Assembly: GCF_902167145.1 (NCBI RefSeq)
Contig: NC_050101.1
Span: 111,133,789 to 111,197,788 of the forward strand
Direction of reading: 5' to 3'
Length of the DNA stretch: 64,000 nucleotides
Origin: Zea mays
Lineage: Eukaryota > Streptophyta > Magnoliopsida > Poales > Poaceae
The translations under genes and the position numbers were made by a program. Positions 34,796 to 43,538 of this stretch are shown here, one piece after another; positions within the stretch are counted from its first letter, which is position 1, and each line of letters starts with the position of its first letter. The notes under the pieces were generated by a model, which made no database searches, had not been told where the DNA came from, and saw only the letters and a list, made by a program, of their open reading frames with translations.

Positions 34796-34807
34796 AAGGG
34801 GGATAGG
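34796..34807 (+). other. Polypurine tract of the chromovirus
   Basis: AAGGGGGATAGG just upstream of the 3' LTR start at 34810. Confidence 0.75.
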
Positions 34808-34809
34808 TT

Positions 34810-37533
34810 TGTAACGCCCCGAATTTTGCAGTTGAATTTTTTCTTTTCTTTACTCGCCAAAATTCGGGCGTTACCTTTTCCTTTTCTTTTTCCCCTCGCT
34901 AAACCTTGACCTTTTCCAAAGTTCTAGCGGGATTCGGTTTGGATCTCCCGTGTAGGAAAAACCCTAAATACTTTATGCTGTTTGATGCACCATGCCGAAC
35001 CTTGCATTTCTTTTGATTGCTTTGAAAGCGCAATTGCATTCATGTAGAAAGATCGGATTTCGAAAATGTGGAGAAGATCTTTTCTTTCTTTTTTCTCCCT
35101 CTCTTTTTTCTCTCCTCTTTTTCTCTCTCCCCCGCGCCGTGGGCCGACCCCGGCCGGCCCAGGCCCCTGCGCCCCCCCCTTGGGCCCAATAGGCCCAGCC
35201 GCCCCCCCCCTCTTTCCCTTATTCCCTAACCCTCTCCCTCTCCCCCCTCATTTTTTCCCTCTCTCTCCCTAAGCCGCCGCCCCTACCCCTGCCCTACCCG
35301 CCCCCTGCCCTAGGTCGCCGCGCCGCCCCCTGCCGCCGGCCGCCCCTCGCCGTCGATCCCCGACACCGGTGAGCCCCCCCTCCTCTCTCTCTCCCTCCTC
35401 CCTCTCTCCCCTCTCCTCCCTCCCCTTCCCCTCGCCGCTCGGCCCCATGGCCGGTTCGGCCGCCCGCCCCACCCCGCCGGCTCGGCCGCTCGGCCGCCCC
35501 GCGCCCTGCCCCGCGCCCTGCCCCGCGCCCCTGCGCGCCCAGCGGCTCGGCCGCCCCGCCCCCTGCTCGGCCGGCTCGGCCGCCCCCTGCGCCGCCCGCC
35601 CTCGCCAGCCCGGCCGCCCGCCGCCGGCTCAGCCGCCCGGCCAGCCCCGGCCGCGCCCGCGCCCGCGCCCCGCCTAGGGCTGGTTCAACCGCCCTAGGGC
35701 CGGTTCAACCGCCCCCCCCCCCCTTCTGTTTTTTTTATTTTTTTTATTTTATTTTATTTACTTTCTGTGATCATAATTACTGTATTTTAAGTAGGCTAAT
35801 CACTGTTCATGCTATGGGAAAATAGGAAGTTTAATTTAAAATTCCGTTATGTTATTGATTCACGTAGTTAATTGTTTACCCTGTGCAATGTTGATCAACT
35901 AAAAGTGATTAGGTTTCCATCAGTATATATAAATATATATAACAGAATTATTTTGTTAAAAACCAATTGTGTCATTAGTGCATAAGATTTAACCCCCTGC
36001 GAGACCTTTCCCCGTTTCTTTCTAACCATAACAAATGCGTTATCGAATGTCATACTTGATGCATATTCGCTTTATTTGTTATCTTGTATGGTGTACTGTT
36101 CTTTTGTATTAAATATGTGGATGTATGTATGTATGTTTGCGCTCGCATAGAGAACGATCCGGTCGAAGAGCCCGAGGAATTCGCAGGAGAAGCCCCTGAG
36201 CAGCAGTCGTTTGGTGGAGGCAAGTGTCCTTTGACCTATCTCTGTCCTATTCATTCTTTAATTCACCTCCCGCATTACACATTTATACCTAAGGATTGAC
36301 TAGCTTTTGTTATCCATGTCCTTGTTTACCTATTTGGGTCGGATTATTACTACTTAGTCTGATGCTATTGCTCAACTCTAATCAATGAACATGATGTGAT
36401 TATCTATGATACGCTGTTTTCCCGTTCTTCTTTATGATTATACTTGTGGTTTTCAAGGGGACTCGAGCGGTTTCTCGAGTGCCTCTCCGTAAGGACCTGT
36501 TCTATGGATGACCGCCCGGGAAAACAGTGCAACCATGAGGGTGGAATGGGGTGCCCTTAGCTGAATAATTAGAGGATCCGGGGTGTAGTTCACTTAGCCG
36601 TCGTGCCGTCAATGGGGCTCGGTGTATGCGGCTCGCTCTGCCAAGTTTGGGTTCGCCCCTTGGGGAGGAGTGCGGTGCATTTAGGAAACCTAACGGGTGG
36701 CTACAGCCCCGGGGAATCTTTGTAAAGGCTACGTAGTGAAACCCTGCCTATTCACCTTGGTAGTGTTTAAGGGTTTGATCGGCCCGAGGCAAGAGGGAAT
36801 CACGGCTTGTGGGTAAAGTGCACAACCTCTGCAGAGTGTTATGAAACTGATATATCAGCCGTGCTCGCGGTTATGAGCGGCCAAGGGAGCTCCAGTGATT
36901 AGTGGTACTTGATCAGAGACATTGTGGTACAGGTGGTTATGAGATTGATGGTTTTGGTTATGACTATGGTGCTGGTAAGTGGTATTCTTTCCGTTTGGAA
37001 AGGGTACATCGGGTTAATAACTTGGGTAATGCTAAAACTTGGCTTTCTACTAGTAAATAATAATCTGACCAACTAAAAGCAACTGCTTGACTTATCCCCA
37101 CATAAAGCTAGTCCACTACAGCCAAACAGGATACTTGCTGAGTATGTTGATGTGTACTCACCCTTGCTCTACACACCAAACCCCCCCCAGGTTGTCAGCA
37201 TTGCAACCACTGCTCAGGCGAAGATGAAGCTGTGGAAGGAGACTTCCAGGAGTTCCAAGATTACGACGAGTTCTAGGTGTGGGTTAGCGGCAACCCCCAG
37301 TCGGCTGCCTGTGAAGGCCGCGGTTATCTACGTTTCTTTTCCGCACTTTGATTTATTGTAAGGACTATATGGACGTCTCAGACGTATGATGTAATCGACT
37401 ATTATCCCTTTTTAATACTATTTTGAGCACTGTGTGATGATGTCCATATTATGTAACTGCTGTGTACGTGAATAACTGATCCTGGCACGTACATGGTTCG
37501 CATTCGGTTTGCCTTCTAAAACCGGGTGTGACA
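34810..37533 (+). repeat. 3' LTR of the chromovirus
   Basis: 2724 bp, nearly identical to 25802-28507. Length differences are confined to C and T/A homopolymers and a CTCCCT repeat near 35235. Ends TGTGACA, then the duplication GAAAG. Confidence 0.93.
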
Positions 37534-37955
37534 GAAAGCATCAAGGAAGAAGGCAATGTCCAGTACTTCTTAGTCCACTGACTACCTTTCAAGAATCCAT
37601 GACATTCAAATAGCAAGATTGAAGCAAAGCGAAGAAAAATCAGAGCTAAAACAACAGAATATTGAGTTCTTGAAGGAGGTTGAACTCAAAAAGTTGGAGG
37701 TTCAATCCAAGGAAATACAAATGCAGGAAAGAAGAATGTTGATTGAAGAAAGGATCCGCAAGGACGAAGAGCTGACTAAACTCTAAGCTATGGATATGGA
37801 TGCATTACAAGAAGATTTGAGAGCTGTTTACATCGCGAGGAGGAAAGGTTTAATCGAGTATTTCATCAACAATCCAGTGTGACGAGTAGTACTGTATTTC
37901 ATAATATGTTACGAACCATGTTTCAGAGTTATTTGAGTTTATTTGGAACATTTTC

Positions 37956-38026
37956 TTCATTGTTCGAGAACATTTAGTTCATTGTTTGAGAACATTTACT
38001 TCATTGTTTGAGAACATTTGCTTCAT
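37956..38026 (+). repeat. 22-bp tandem repeat between the two Harbinger genes
   Basis: Three adjacent copies of TTCATTGTTYGAGAACATTT plus two bases (37956-37977, 37978-37999, 38000-38021) and the start of a fourth. They sit in the about 330-bp spacer where the ORF1 and transposase transcripts converge, possibly in the 3' UTRs. No other feature seen in 37883-38210. Confidence 0.8.
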
Positions 38027-38210
38027 ATTGTAATATTGTTTGTGACAATAAGGTTAATAACTTCATAATATTATATTTGACAATCAGGTTCATTCATACA
38101 AGAGACCAAGCAGAGCACATGTGCACTTTATTTGTAACAGATTCATGACATGATAAACTACAGACATGGAACACAGAACATGCGGCCATCATAGTTTGCA
38201 GAAAAGGGCT

Positions 38211-39595
38211 TCAACCCATTGACCCTCGACGTGCCCACAGGTGTTCTATGAGGTTGTGTTGCAACAACAAATATGTCGACTGACTAGTGATGTCCTGATC
38301 GGGTTCGTTTGGTAATTCAGACCGGATATGATTGTGTAGCCACTCGTTGCGTACCTCGGGAATATTATTACAAACTTCTGGGGGGCTAGTGGGCCCAATG
38401 AAATCCACGTTTGCTGCACCATCTCCTTCGTCCTCGACAATCATGTTATGCATAATAATGCAAGCAGTCATCATCTCAGCGAGGTGAGTACGATCCCAAC
38501 CATAAGCTGGGCCATGAAGAACTGCCCACCTCGCCTGCAATACTCCAAATGCTCGCTCTATATCCTTTCGACAACTCTCCTGCTTGGTTGTGAAGTGAAC
38601 CTTTTTCTCCTCAAATGGGTGACGAATTGCTTTGACAAAGGTTGGCCAATTTGGATAAATGCCATCCGCTAAGTAGTATCCGAAATTATACGTCGTACCG
38701 TTAATAGTGAAGTTCACTGGTGGCATAGTCCAATTAAGTAACTGATCAAACACTGGTGAACGATGCAGGACGTTCAGATCATTGTTAGTACCAGGCATTC
38801 CGAAAAAGGCATGCCAAATCCAGAGGTCATACCCAGCGAGTGCCTCTAGTATCATTGTTGGCCTCGAATTGCGCCCACAAAACTGTCCCCGCCATGCAGT
38901 AGGACAGTTGCGCCATTCCCAATGCATACAATCGATGGAGCCTAGCATTCCCGGAAACCCCCTTTCGACGTTTACACTTAGTATGCGAGCAATATCTTCG
39001 TGGTTAGGGATACGGAGGTAGCGTTCGCTAAAGGAAGAGATGATTGCACGACAGAAACGGATAAGACAGTCCCTAGCCGTAGTCTGGCCAATCTGTATGT
39101 ACTCATCGACCGCATCGGTTGGTAACCCGTACGCAAGGATACGCAAAGCAGCACATACTTTTTGCAATGGACCGAGCCCAGCTAAACCTGTTGCATCACA
39201 TCGAATAGTGAAATAATCGTCTTCTTGCTGAACGGCACGAAGGATACGTAGGAATAAAGGACGATGCATCCGAAACCTAAAACCCAAAACAAAGAAAAAA
39301 AATAAGATAACGAACCTCGAAATAAAAATAAAAGTATTACTTAGGAAATGTACCTTCGACGAAAAATATGTGGTGGATACACTGGATTAGGTCCGAAGTA
39401 GTGGTGCTTGATGAGATTTTCTCCAGCAGCGTGGTCCCCTTGGATAACTCGGCGAGGCAATGAAGAGAGCCTACGACGCGTGCTCGTGGCTCCTACTCCA
39501 AGGTGGTCAACATGTTGAGAAACCAAGAAGTTATCGATCTCATCGTCAGAATCATCGGATGACGAAGACAACACTAGGCTTTTGAATGAGTCCAT
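38211..39595 (-). CDS. PIF/Harbinger DDE transposase (435 aa, two exons)
   Basis: Exon 1 is 39595-39354 and exon 2 is 39276-38211, joined across a 77-bp intron (donor AAG/GTACAT, acceptor TTTTAG/GTTTCG) with the frame kept. The start is MDSFKSLV, followed by an acidic Ser/Asp stretch. A helix-turn-helix-like segment lies around DEYIQIGQTTARDCLIRF. The DDE-4 nuclease core has the expected residues: D in GSIDCMHWEW, D in GTNNDLNVL and E in KDIERAFGVLQARW. The C-terminal CIIMHNMIVEDE is typical. No stop or frameshift is visible, so the transposase could still be functional although its partner ORF1 is broken. It is convergent with ORF1. Confidence 0.92.
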
Positions 39596-40126
39596 GACGA
39601 GCTGAACTAAGAGTATGTACTACGTACTTTTGATGGAATGGCGGATGGTAGAGAAGAGATGAGTGTCTAGATGAGTGGAGCATGCCCGCAGGGGGACCTT
39701 ATTTATAGAGATGCTTTCGGTGTGTCAAGGAAGCCAGGAGGTCGTGGCTTGCTGTAGAAGCCAGTCGTGTGGTGCAAGCCACTCGTGTCGTGTACTAGAA
39801 GAATGCGAATTTGTAATTTTTAAAATGCATAAAATTCCAACGTATGAATACTAACGTATTAATACTAATTATGAAGTTTGCTATTTAATTGTGGACCAAG
39901 TTACGACCGTGTACTGTTCATAGCACAAATAAAAATAAAAATAATATTGGATGGTAGTTGAGTTAGTTGATGGTGAAAGTATATAATATTGGTGTGGTGG
40001 GGTATAGAGGTTTGATATAGGGGGAACCGCTGTAGAGCGTGGAGATATAGGGGGAGAGAAAACGCTGACGTGGCACATGAGTGGGATATAGGGGGAGAAA
40101 TTTAGGGGGAACCGTTGAAGCTAGTC
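39596..40126. other. Transposase upstream region and right end of the Harbinger element
   Basis: It contains the presumed transposase promoter (minus direction; a TATAAATA-like AATAAGGTCC context near 39697-39712, TATAAATAAGG on the minus strand) and the right terminal region. ATATAGGGGG occurs at about 40015, 40047 and 40086 before the terminal inverted repeat. Confidence 0.6.
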
Positions 40127-40129
40127 TAA

Positions 40130-40716
40130 GCTTCTATAGCTACTGTGCGTGTATCGGTATTGTACTGGAGCTTGTATGCATGGTGCATGCATGTATGTAT
40201 CTCTGGGCTTGTTCGTTTAGCTCTTAATTCATGTAGATTAAGTGAAATCAGGTGGGTTTAAATCTCAATTAAGTTAAATTTTTTATTAATTTTTTTCAGT
40301 ACTATCTGATCCATGTGTAATGAGGACAATGCCACGAGCTAAGAGAGCAGGTGCGTGCCTACTGCCCTGCTGCATGCATGTGGTGCTGGCCTGGCCGGTG
40401 TTGCTGAGGGAGGCTGAGCAGTGGTAATCCGTTGCGCTTGCGCAAGGAGATTGGCACACGCCTTGTGCGTGCTAGCTGCCGCCCAGCGCGGCCGGGCGAC
40501 CAAAGGTGTTGCCTAGTACGCTATAGTCTAGCTATCTCTTCTGGTTCTGTGAGCTAGCTTGGTAGCCACTCGGTGTGTGGGGTCAGTAATAGGGGACGAG
40601 GGATAAACTAATGAGTCAGCTATATATATATATGTAGAAGGCGGTGTGCTTGCTTTAGCTCTAGCTCTCATATAGTATAACTACGGGCAGGTGATGCGTT
40701 TTATGGGGGAGGCTAA
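40130..40716. other. Spacer beyond the Harbinger element
   Basis: No gene seen. A GGGCTTGTTCGTTTAGCTCT motif at about 40206 resembles a Tourist/PIF-type MITE end, but I found no partner. A short TA repeat lies at 40621-40634. Confidence 0.35.
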
Positions 40717-40842
40717 GACCTTGTTGGTTTGTGCCAGATTGGTGGATCGAAATGATTTCTAACCGGATTGCTTATATAATTTATATAAACTTTGATTAGC
40801 TGGAACAATTCTGGGTGCAATCCGACAGAAACAAACGAGGCC
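40717..40842. mobile_element. Tourist-like MITE (126 bp)
   Basis: The left end is GACCTTGTTGGTTTGTGCC and the reverse complement of the right end is GGCCTCGTTTGTTTCTGTC. TAA flanks both sides (40714-40716 and 40843-40845). Size, TIR type and duplication fit a PIF/Harbinger-derived miniature element. The following 270 bp up to 41112 hold an AT dinucleotide run near 40926-40943 and nothing else I can name. Confidence 0.7.
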
Positions 40843-41134
40843 TAAGGCGGAACCGAAACCATACATGTAGGTAAAGTGTATATACGTAACTCTGTCTAGA
40901 GTTTTAAAAAATATTTGAATACCTATATATATATATATATATAGTGATAGAGGGTTAGCTTAGTTCTGACAAATAGATAGTTTGCTTTAAAAGGGATTTT
41001 ATTAAGAGGATGTTGGACAGGACTGGCAGGAGATGTCATGTGCCGATGAGGAGTCTTATGTGGGGTTCCAAAAGCAAGAAAAGACAATCTGTTCAAATCC
41101 TATCAAATGAGACACTACCGGAATCCGGGCCTTT

Positions 41135-41460
41135 GCCGAGTGCCAGGCTCTTTGCCGAGTGCTTTTTATCGGGCACTCGACAAAGAATACTTTGCCGAGA
41201 GCCGCACTCGGCAAAGTCCTGCGCTCGGTAAAGAGCTTGTTTACCGAGTGCGGGACACTCGGCACAGAGGAACACTCGGCAAAGACTGCTTTGCCGAGCC
41301 GCAAGCGCTCAGCAAAGATGGCGCTCGGCAAAGGGCCATTAGCGGCCATCTACATCTGACGGCCGTCAGCCTTTGCCGAGTGTCAAATACCTGGCACTCG
41401 GCAAAGAGAGTCTTTACCGAGTGCCTTCTGTGGACACTCGGCAAAGCATATTTTTATTTT
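41135..41460. repeat. Left subterminal repeat array of the CACTA element
   Basis: At least a dozen copies of CTTTGCCGAGTG or CACTCGGCAAAG in both orientations, with variants such as TTTACCGAGTG. In En/Spm elements such motifs are binding sites for the TNPA protein. A second array continues at 42380-42625 inside the foldback. Confidence 0.88.
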
Positions 41461-41472
41461 TTTATTTTGACA

Positions 41473-42352
41473 ACCAAACTTTTTATGGTACGTTCCTACA
41501 CTATTTAGACCTATATGTACCATTTTGGGACAATTATAACAGTGTTTTCAATAGCTAGTAGATTTAGTTCATTTATTTGAATTTCTTCGGAAAATTCAGA
41601 TTTGAACTGCAGGTCACTCGAAACTTAGATAATCGTGCATGCAAAAATGATACACATGTTATTTAGCACTAGTTACGACTGATTTTAGGAGCGGACCGGA
41701 AACTTCTAGCAACATGCTCACTAAATATGGTCGTGAACTTACCATCCACATGTTTAAAAATTGTATAAAACACAAACAAAGTGAGAAAAACATGAAAGTT
41801 GTCCACGTGTCATGATATCATATATAGAGGCTGTGATAAAAATTTTAGAAAGTTTTGAGAAATCTGTGTTACACTATGTGTAGAAACCTAAGAGATTCAC
41901 ACATGAAATCATAGAGTTTCAATGTAGATCGCTTAGGTTTCTGCACATACTGCCTCACAACTTTCTCGAAACATTCTCAAATTTTTATCACAGCCTCTAT
42001 ATATGGTATCATGACATGTGGACAAGTTTCATGATTTTCTAACTATGTTTGTGTTTTATACAATTTTGAAACAGTTGCATGGCAAGTTCACGACCATGTT
42101 TAGTGAGCTTGGTGCTCGAAGTTTACGATCCGCTCCTGAAATCGGTCGTACCTTGTGCTAAATATCATGAATATCATTTTTGCATGCACGATTTTACAAG
42201 TTTCGAGTGACTTGCAGTTCAAATCTAAATTATCTAAAAAAATTCTATTAAACGAACTAAATCCAATAGTTATAGGAAACACTTTTATAATTGTGCCAAA
42301 ATTGTACATGTAGGTCTATATAGTGTGGGAACATAACACAAAAAGTTTGGTA
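41473..42352. repeat. Large foldback (420-bp arms) inside the CACTA element
   Basis: 41473-41892 and 41932-42352 are inverted copies separated by 39 bp. Matching landmarks include ACCAAACTTTTT/AAAAAGTTTGGT at the outer ends, GTCACTCGAAACTT/AAGTTTCGAGTGAC mid-arm and GAAACCTAAG/CTTAGGTTTC at the loop. Identity is about 85% by eye. A transcript would form a long double-stranded RNA, a plausible small-RNA source. It lies between the two left subterminal arrays, and could be an inserted foldback element or a native part of this family. Confidence 0.88.
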
Positions 42353-42379
42353 AGGAAAATAAAAAAAAATAAAAATATA

Positions 42380-42625
42380 ATGTGTCGAGTGTCTAAGGAT
42401 GGCACTCGGCAAAGACTTCTGTGCCGAGTGTCAGCCTTTATGCACTCGACAAACTACCTGAATCCTTTCTTTGTCGAGTGCCCGCCGTGGGGCACTCGGC
42501 AAAATACCTAAATCCATTCTTTGTCGAGTGCCCACGATCTGGCACTCGGCAAAGCATATTTAAAAATAAAAAAATATCTTTGTCGAGTGCCGGATCGCGG
42601 GCACTCGGCAAAGAACTTTAACTTA
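42380..42625. repeat. Second left subterminal repeat array
   Basis: Six or more further TTTG(C/T)CGAGTG / CACTCGGCAAAG motifs, interspersed with CCTGAATCC. It ends just before the GC-rich leader of the transposase gene. Confidence 0.85.
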
Positions 42626-42699
42626 CCCGCGGCAGGGCCGCTCTCTCATTCATCTCCTCCTCTGTCTCGCCCGCGCCGCCGCGGCTCACTCCTCTCCTC

Positions 42700-42985
42700 T
42701 CATGCGCCGCCGCCGCTCTCCCCGCGCCCTCCACCGCCGGCCGCGCCCGCCACCGTCGTTGCCCGTCGATGCCACGCCCTCCATCGCTGGCCACGCCCTC
42801 CACCATCGTTGCTCGGCGTCGTTGCCCGCCGACGTCGCGCCCTCCACCGCCGTTGCCCGCGCCCTCCATCGTCGGCCGTGCCCTCCACCGTCATTGCCCG
42901 CCGACTCCACGCCCTCCACCGCCGGCCGTGCCCTCCACCGCTGTTGCCCGCGCCCTCCACCGCCGGCCGCACCCTCCCCGCTGGT
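42700..42985 (+). repeat. GC-rich minisatellite in the TNP2 leader
   Basis: Irregular units built from GCCCTCCACCGCCGGCCGCG and GTTGCCCGCCGAC. All six frames are partly open because of base composition. I do not call a gene here. Confidence 0.65.
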
Positions 42986-43019
42986 GATTTAGTTGTTTTC
43001 ATATTATATTGTCATATGT

Positions 43020-43360
43020 AATTAGTGATTTTCATATTATATTATGTGTGTATAATGAATATAGTGGGTTTAGTGAGTTCATTATGTGTGTTTATTAAAT
43101 TTATACTACATGTTTATTGAATTTAGTGAGTTTATACTACGTGTTTATATTATGTGTGTATAATGAATTATGTGTGTTTATTGAATTAAGTATGTGTGTT
43201 TATTAAATTTATACTACATGTTTATTGAATTTAGTGAGTTTATACTACGTGTTTATATTATGTGTTTATAATGAATTATGTGTGTTTATTGAATTTAGTA
43301 TGTGTGTTTATTAAATTTATACTACATGTTTATTGAATTTAAGGAGTTTATACTACATGT
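43020..43360 (+). repeat. AT-rich minisatellite, probable intron
   Basis: Repeats of TGTGTTTATTAAATTTATAC, TACATGTTTATTGAATTTAG and TTATATTATGTGTGTATAAT, with a longer period of about 107 bp seen nearly three times. It lies upstream of the TNP2 ATG and probably within a leader intron. Confidence 0.75.
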
Positions 43361-43538
43361 GTCAATTACATATATTTGTGGATGTCAGCCATCGTACTGC
43401 TAGTTTTATTTGCAGGTTTTGGAAACATCCCCGTACATGGGAGGTGCTACCGAATTTTTTGTTGATAGGCTTGAGTTATTTTTTTGGCAGATGTCTTACA
43501 TGTTATATTAAACTATAGTCGGTTATATATGTTAGAGG

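Larger units (their letters stand above)
25802..37533 (+). mobile_element. Young, apparently intact Ty3/gypsy chromovirus with an extra leader ORF
   Basis: An 11.7-kb element flanked by GAAAG (25797-25801 and 37534-37538). LTRs of 2.7 kb start TGTAACGCCCCGAATTTTGC and end AACCGGGTGTGACA. It has a primer site, an ORF0-like frame (28769-29782), one long gag-pol frame and a polypurine tract. The two LTRs differ by only about three substitutions (near 26665/35690, 27079/36105 and 28458/37484), plus length changes in homopolymers and short repeats, so the insertion is very recent. It interrupts Harbinger ORF1. The chromodomain-like C-terminus and leader ORF suggest a Tekay/RIRE3-type chromovirus; the family name is not fixed. 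Confidence 0.93.
24743..37882 (+). pseudogene. Harbinger ORF1 (Myb/SANT-like DNA-binding protein), split by the chromovirus
   Basis: ORF1 proteins of PIF/Harbinger elements bind DNA and partner the transposase. Block 1 (24743-25463) starts MADNNRNTPIRR, is rich in Pro/Asn/Gln, then has the trihelix/Myb-like part (KTWLEITSDPVISTGQ, WARIEKRYNE, SSRWDKIRGE). It ends at a donor AAG/GTACAA. Block 2 (25561-25801) continues KKPFHFMHCWTRLKNEPKWD, as in NAM-associated domains, up to the insertion. Block 3 (37539-37882) holds a charged coiled coil and a LIEYFINNPV end. Breaks: a frame change in a run of ten C (25055-25064), the retroelement at 25802, a TAG near 37580 and a TAA near 37784. The original gene is clear; this copy is dead. 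Confidence 0.8.
8943..40126. mobile_element. PIF/Harbinger DNA transposon carrying two nested LTR retrotransposons
   Basis: The left terminus is GACTGTCTTCAACGCTTGCC and the reverse complement of the right terminus is GACTAGCTTCAACGGTTCCC, agreeing at about 18 of 22 positions. Both are flanked by TAA (8940-8942 and 40127-40129), the usual PIF/Harbinger 3-bp target duplication. Inside are a Myb/SANT-like ORF1 on the plus strand and a DDE transposase on the minus strand, the two-gene layout of this superfamily, plus an unrecognised upstream ORF. Removing the LTR elements at 10513-24254 and 25802-37533, with one copy of each 5-bp duplication, leaves about 5.7 kb, a normal size for an autonomous member. 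CCCCCTATATC-like motifs repeat inside the right end (40018-40110). Confidence 0.88.

Noticed and set aside
41135..41460. CRISPR-like array of short repeats
   Set aside because: The TTTGCCGAGTG units occur in both orientations with irregular spacing inside a eukaryotic CACTA end. There are no uniform spacers or cas genes.
42521..43021. 166-codon Pro/Arg-rich ORF in the CACTA element
   Set aside because: It runs through subterminal repeats into a GC-rich minisatellite; not credible as a protein.
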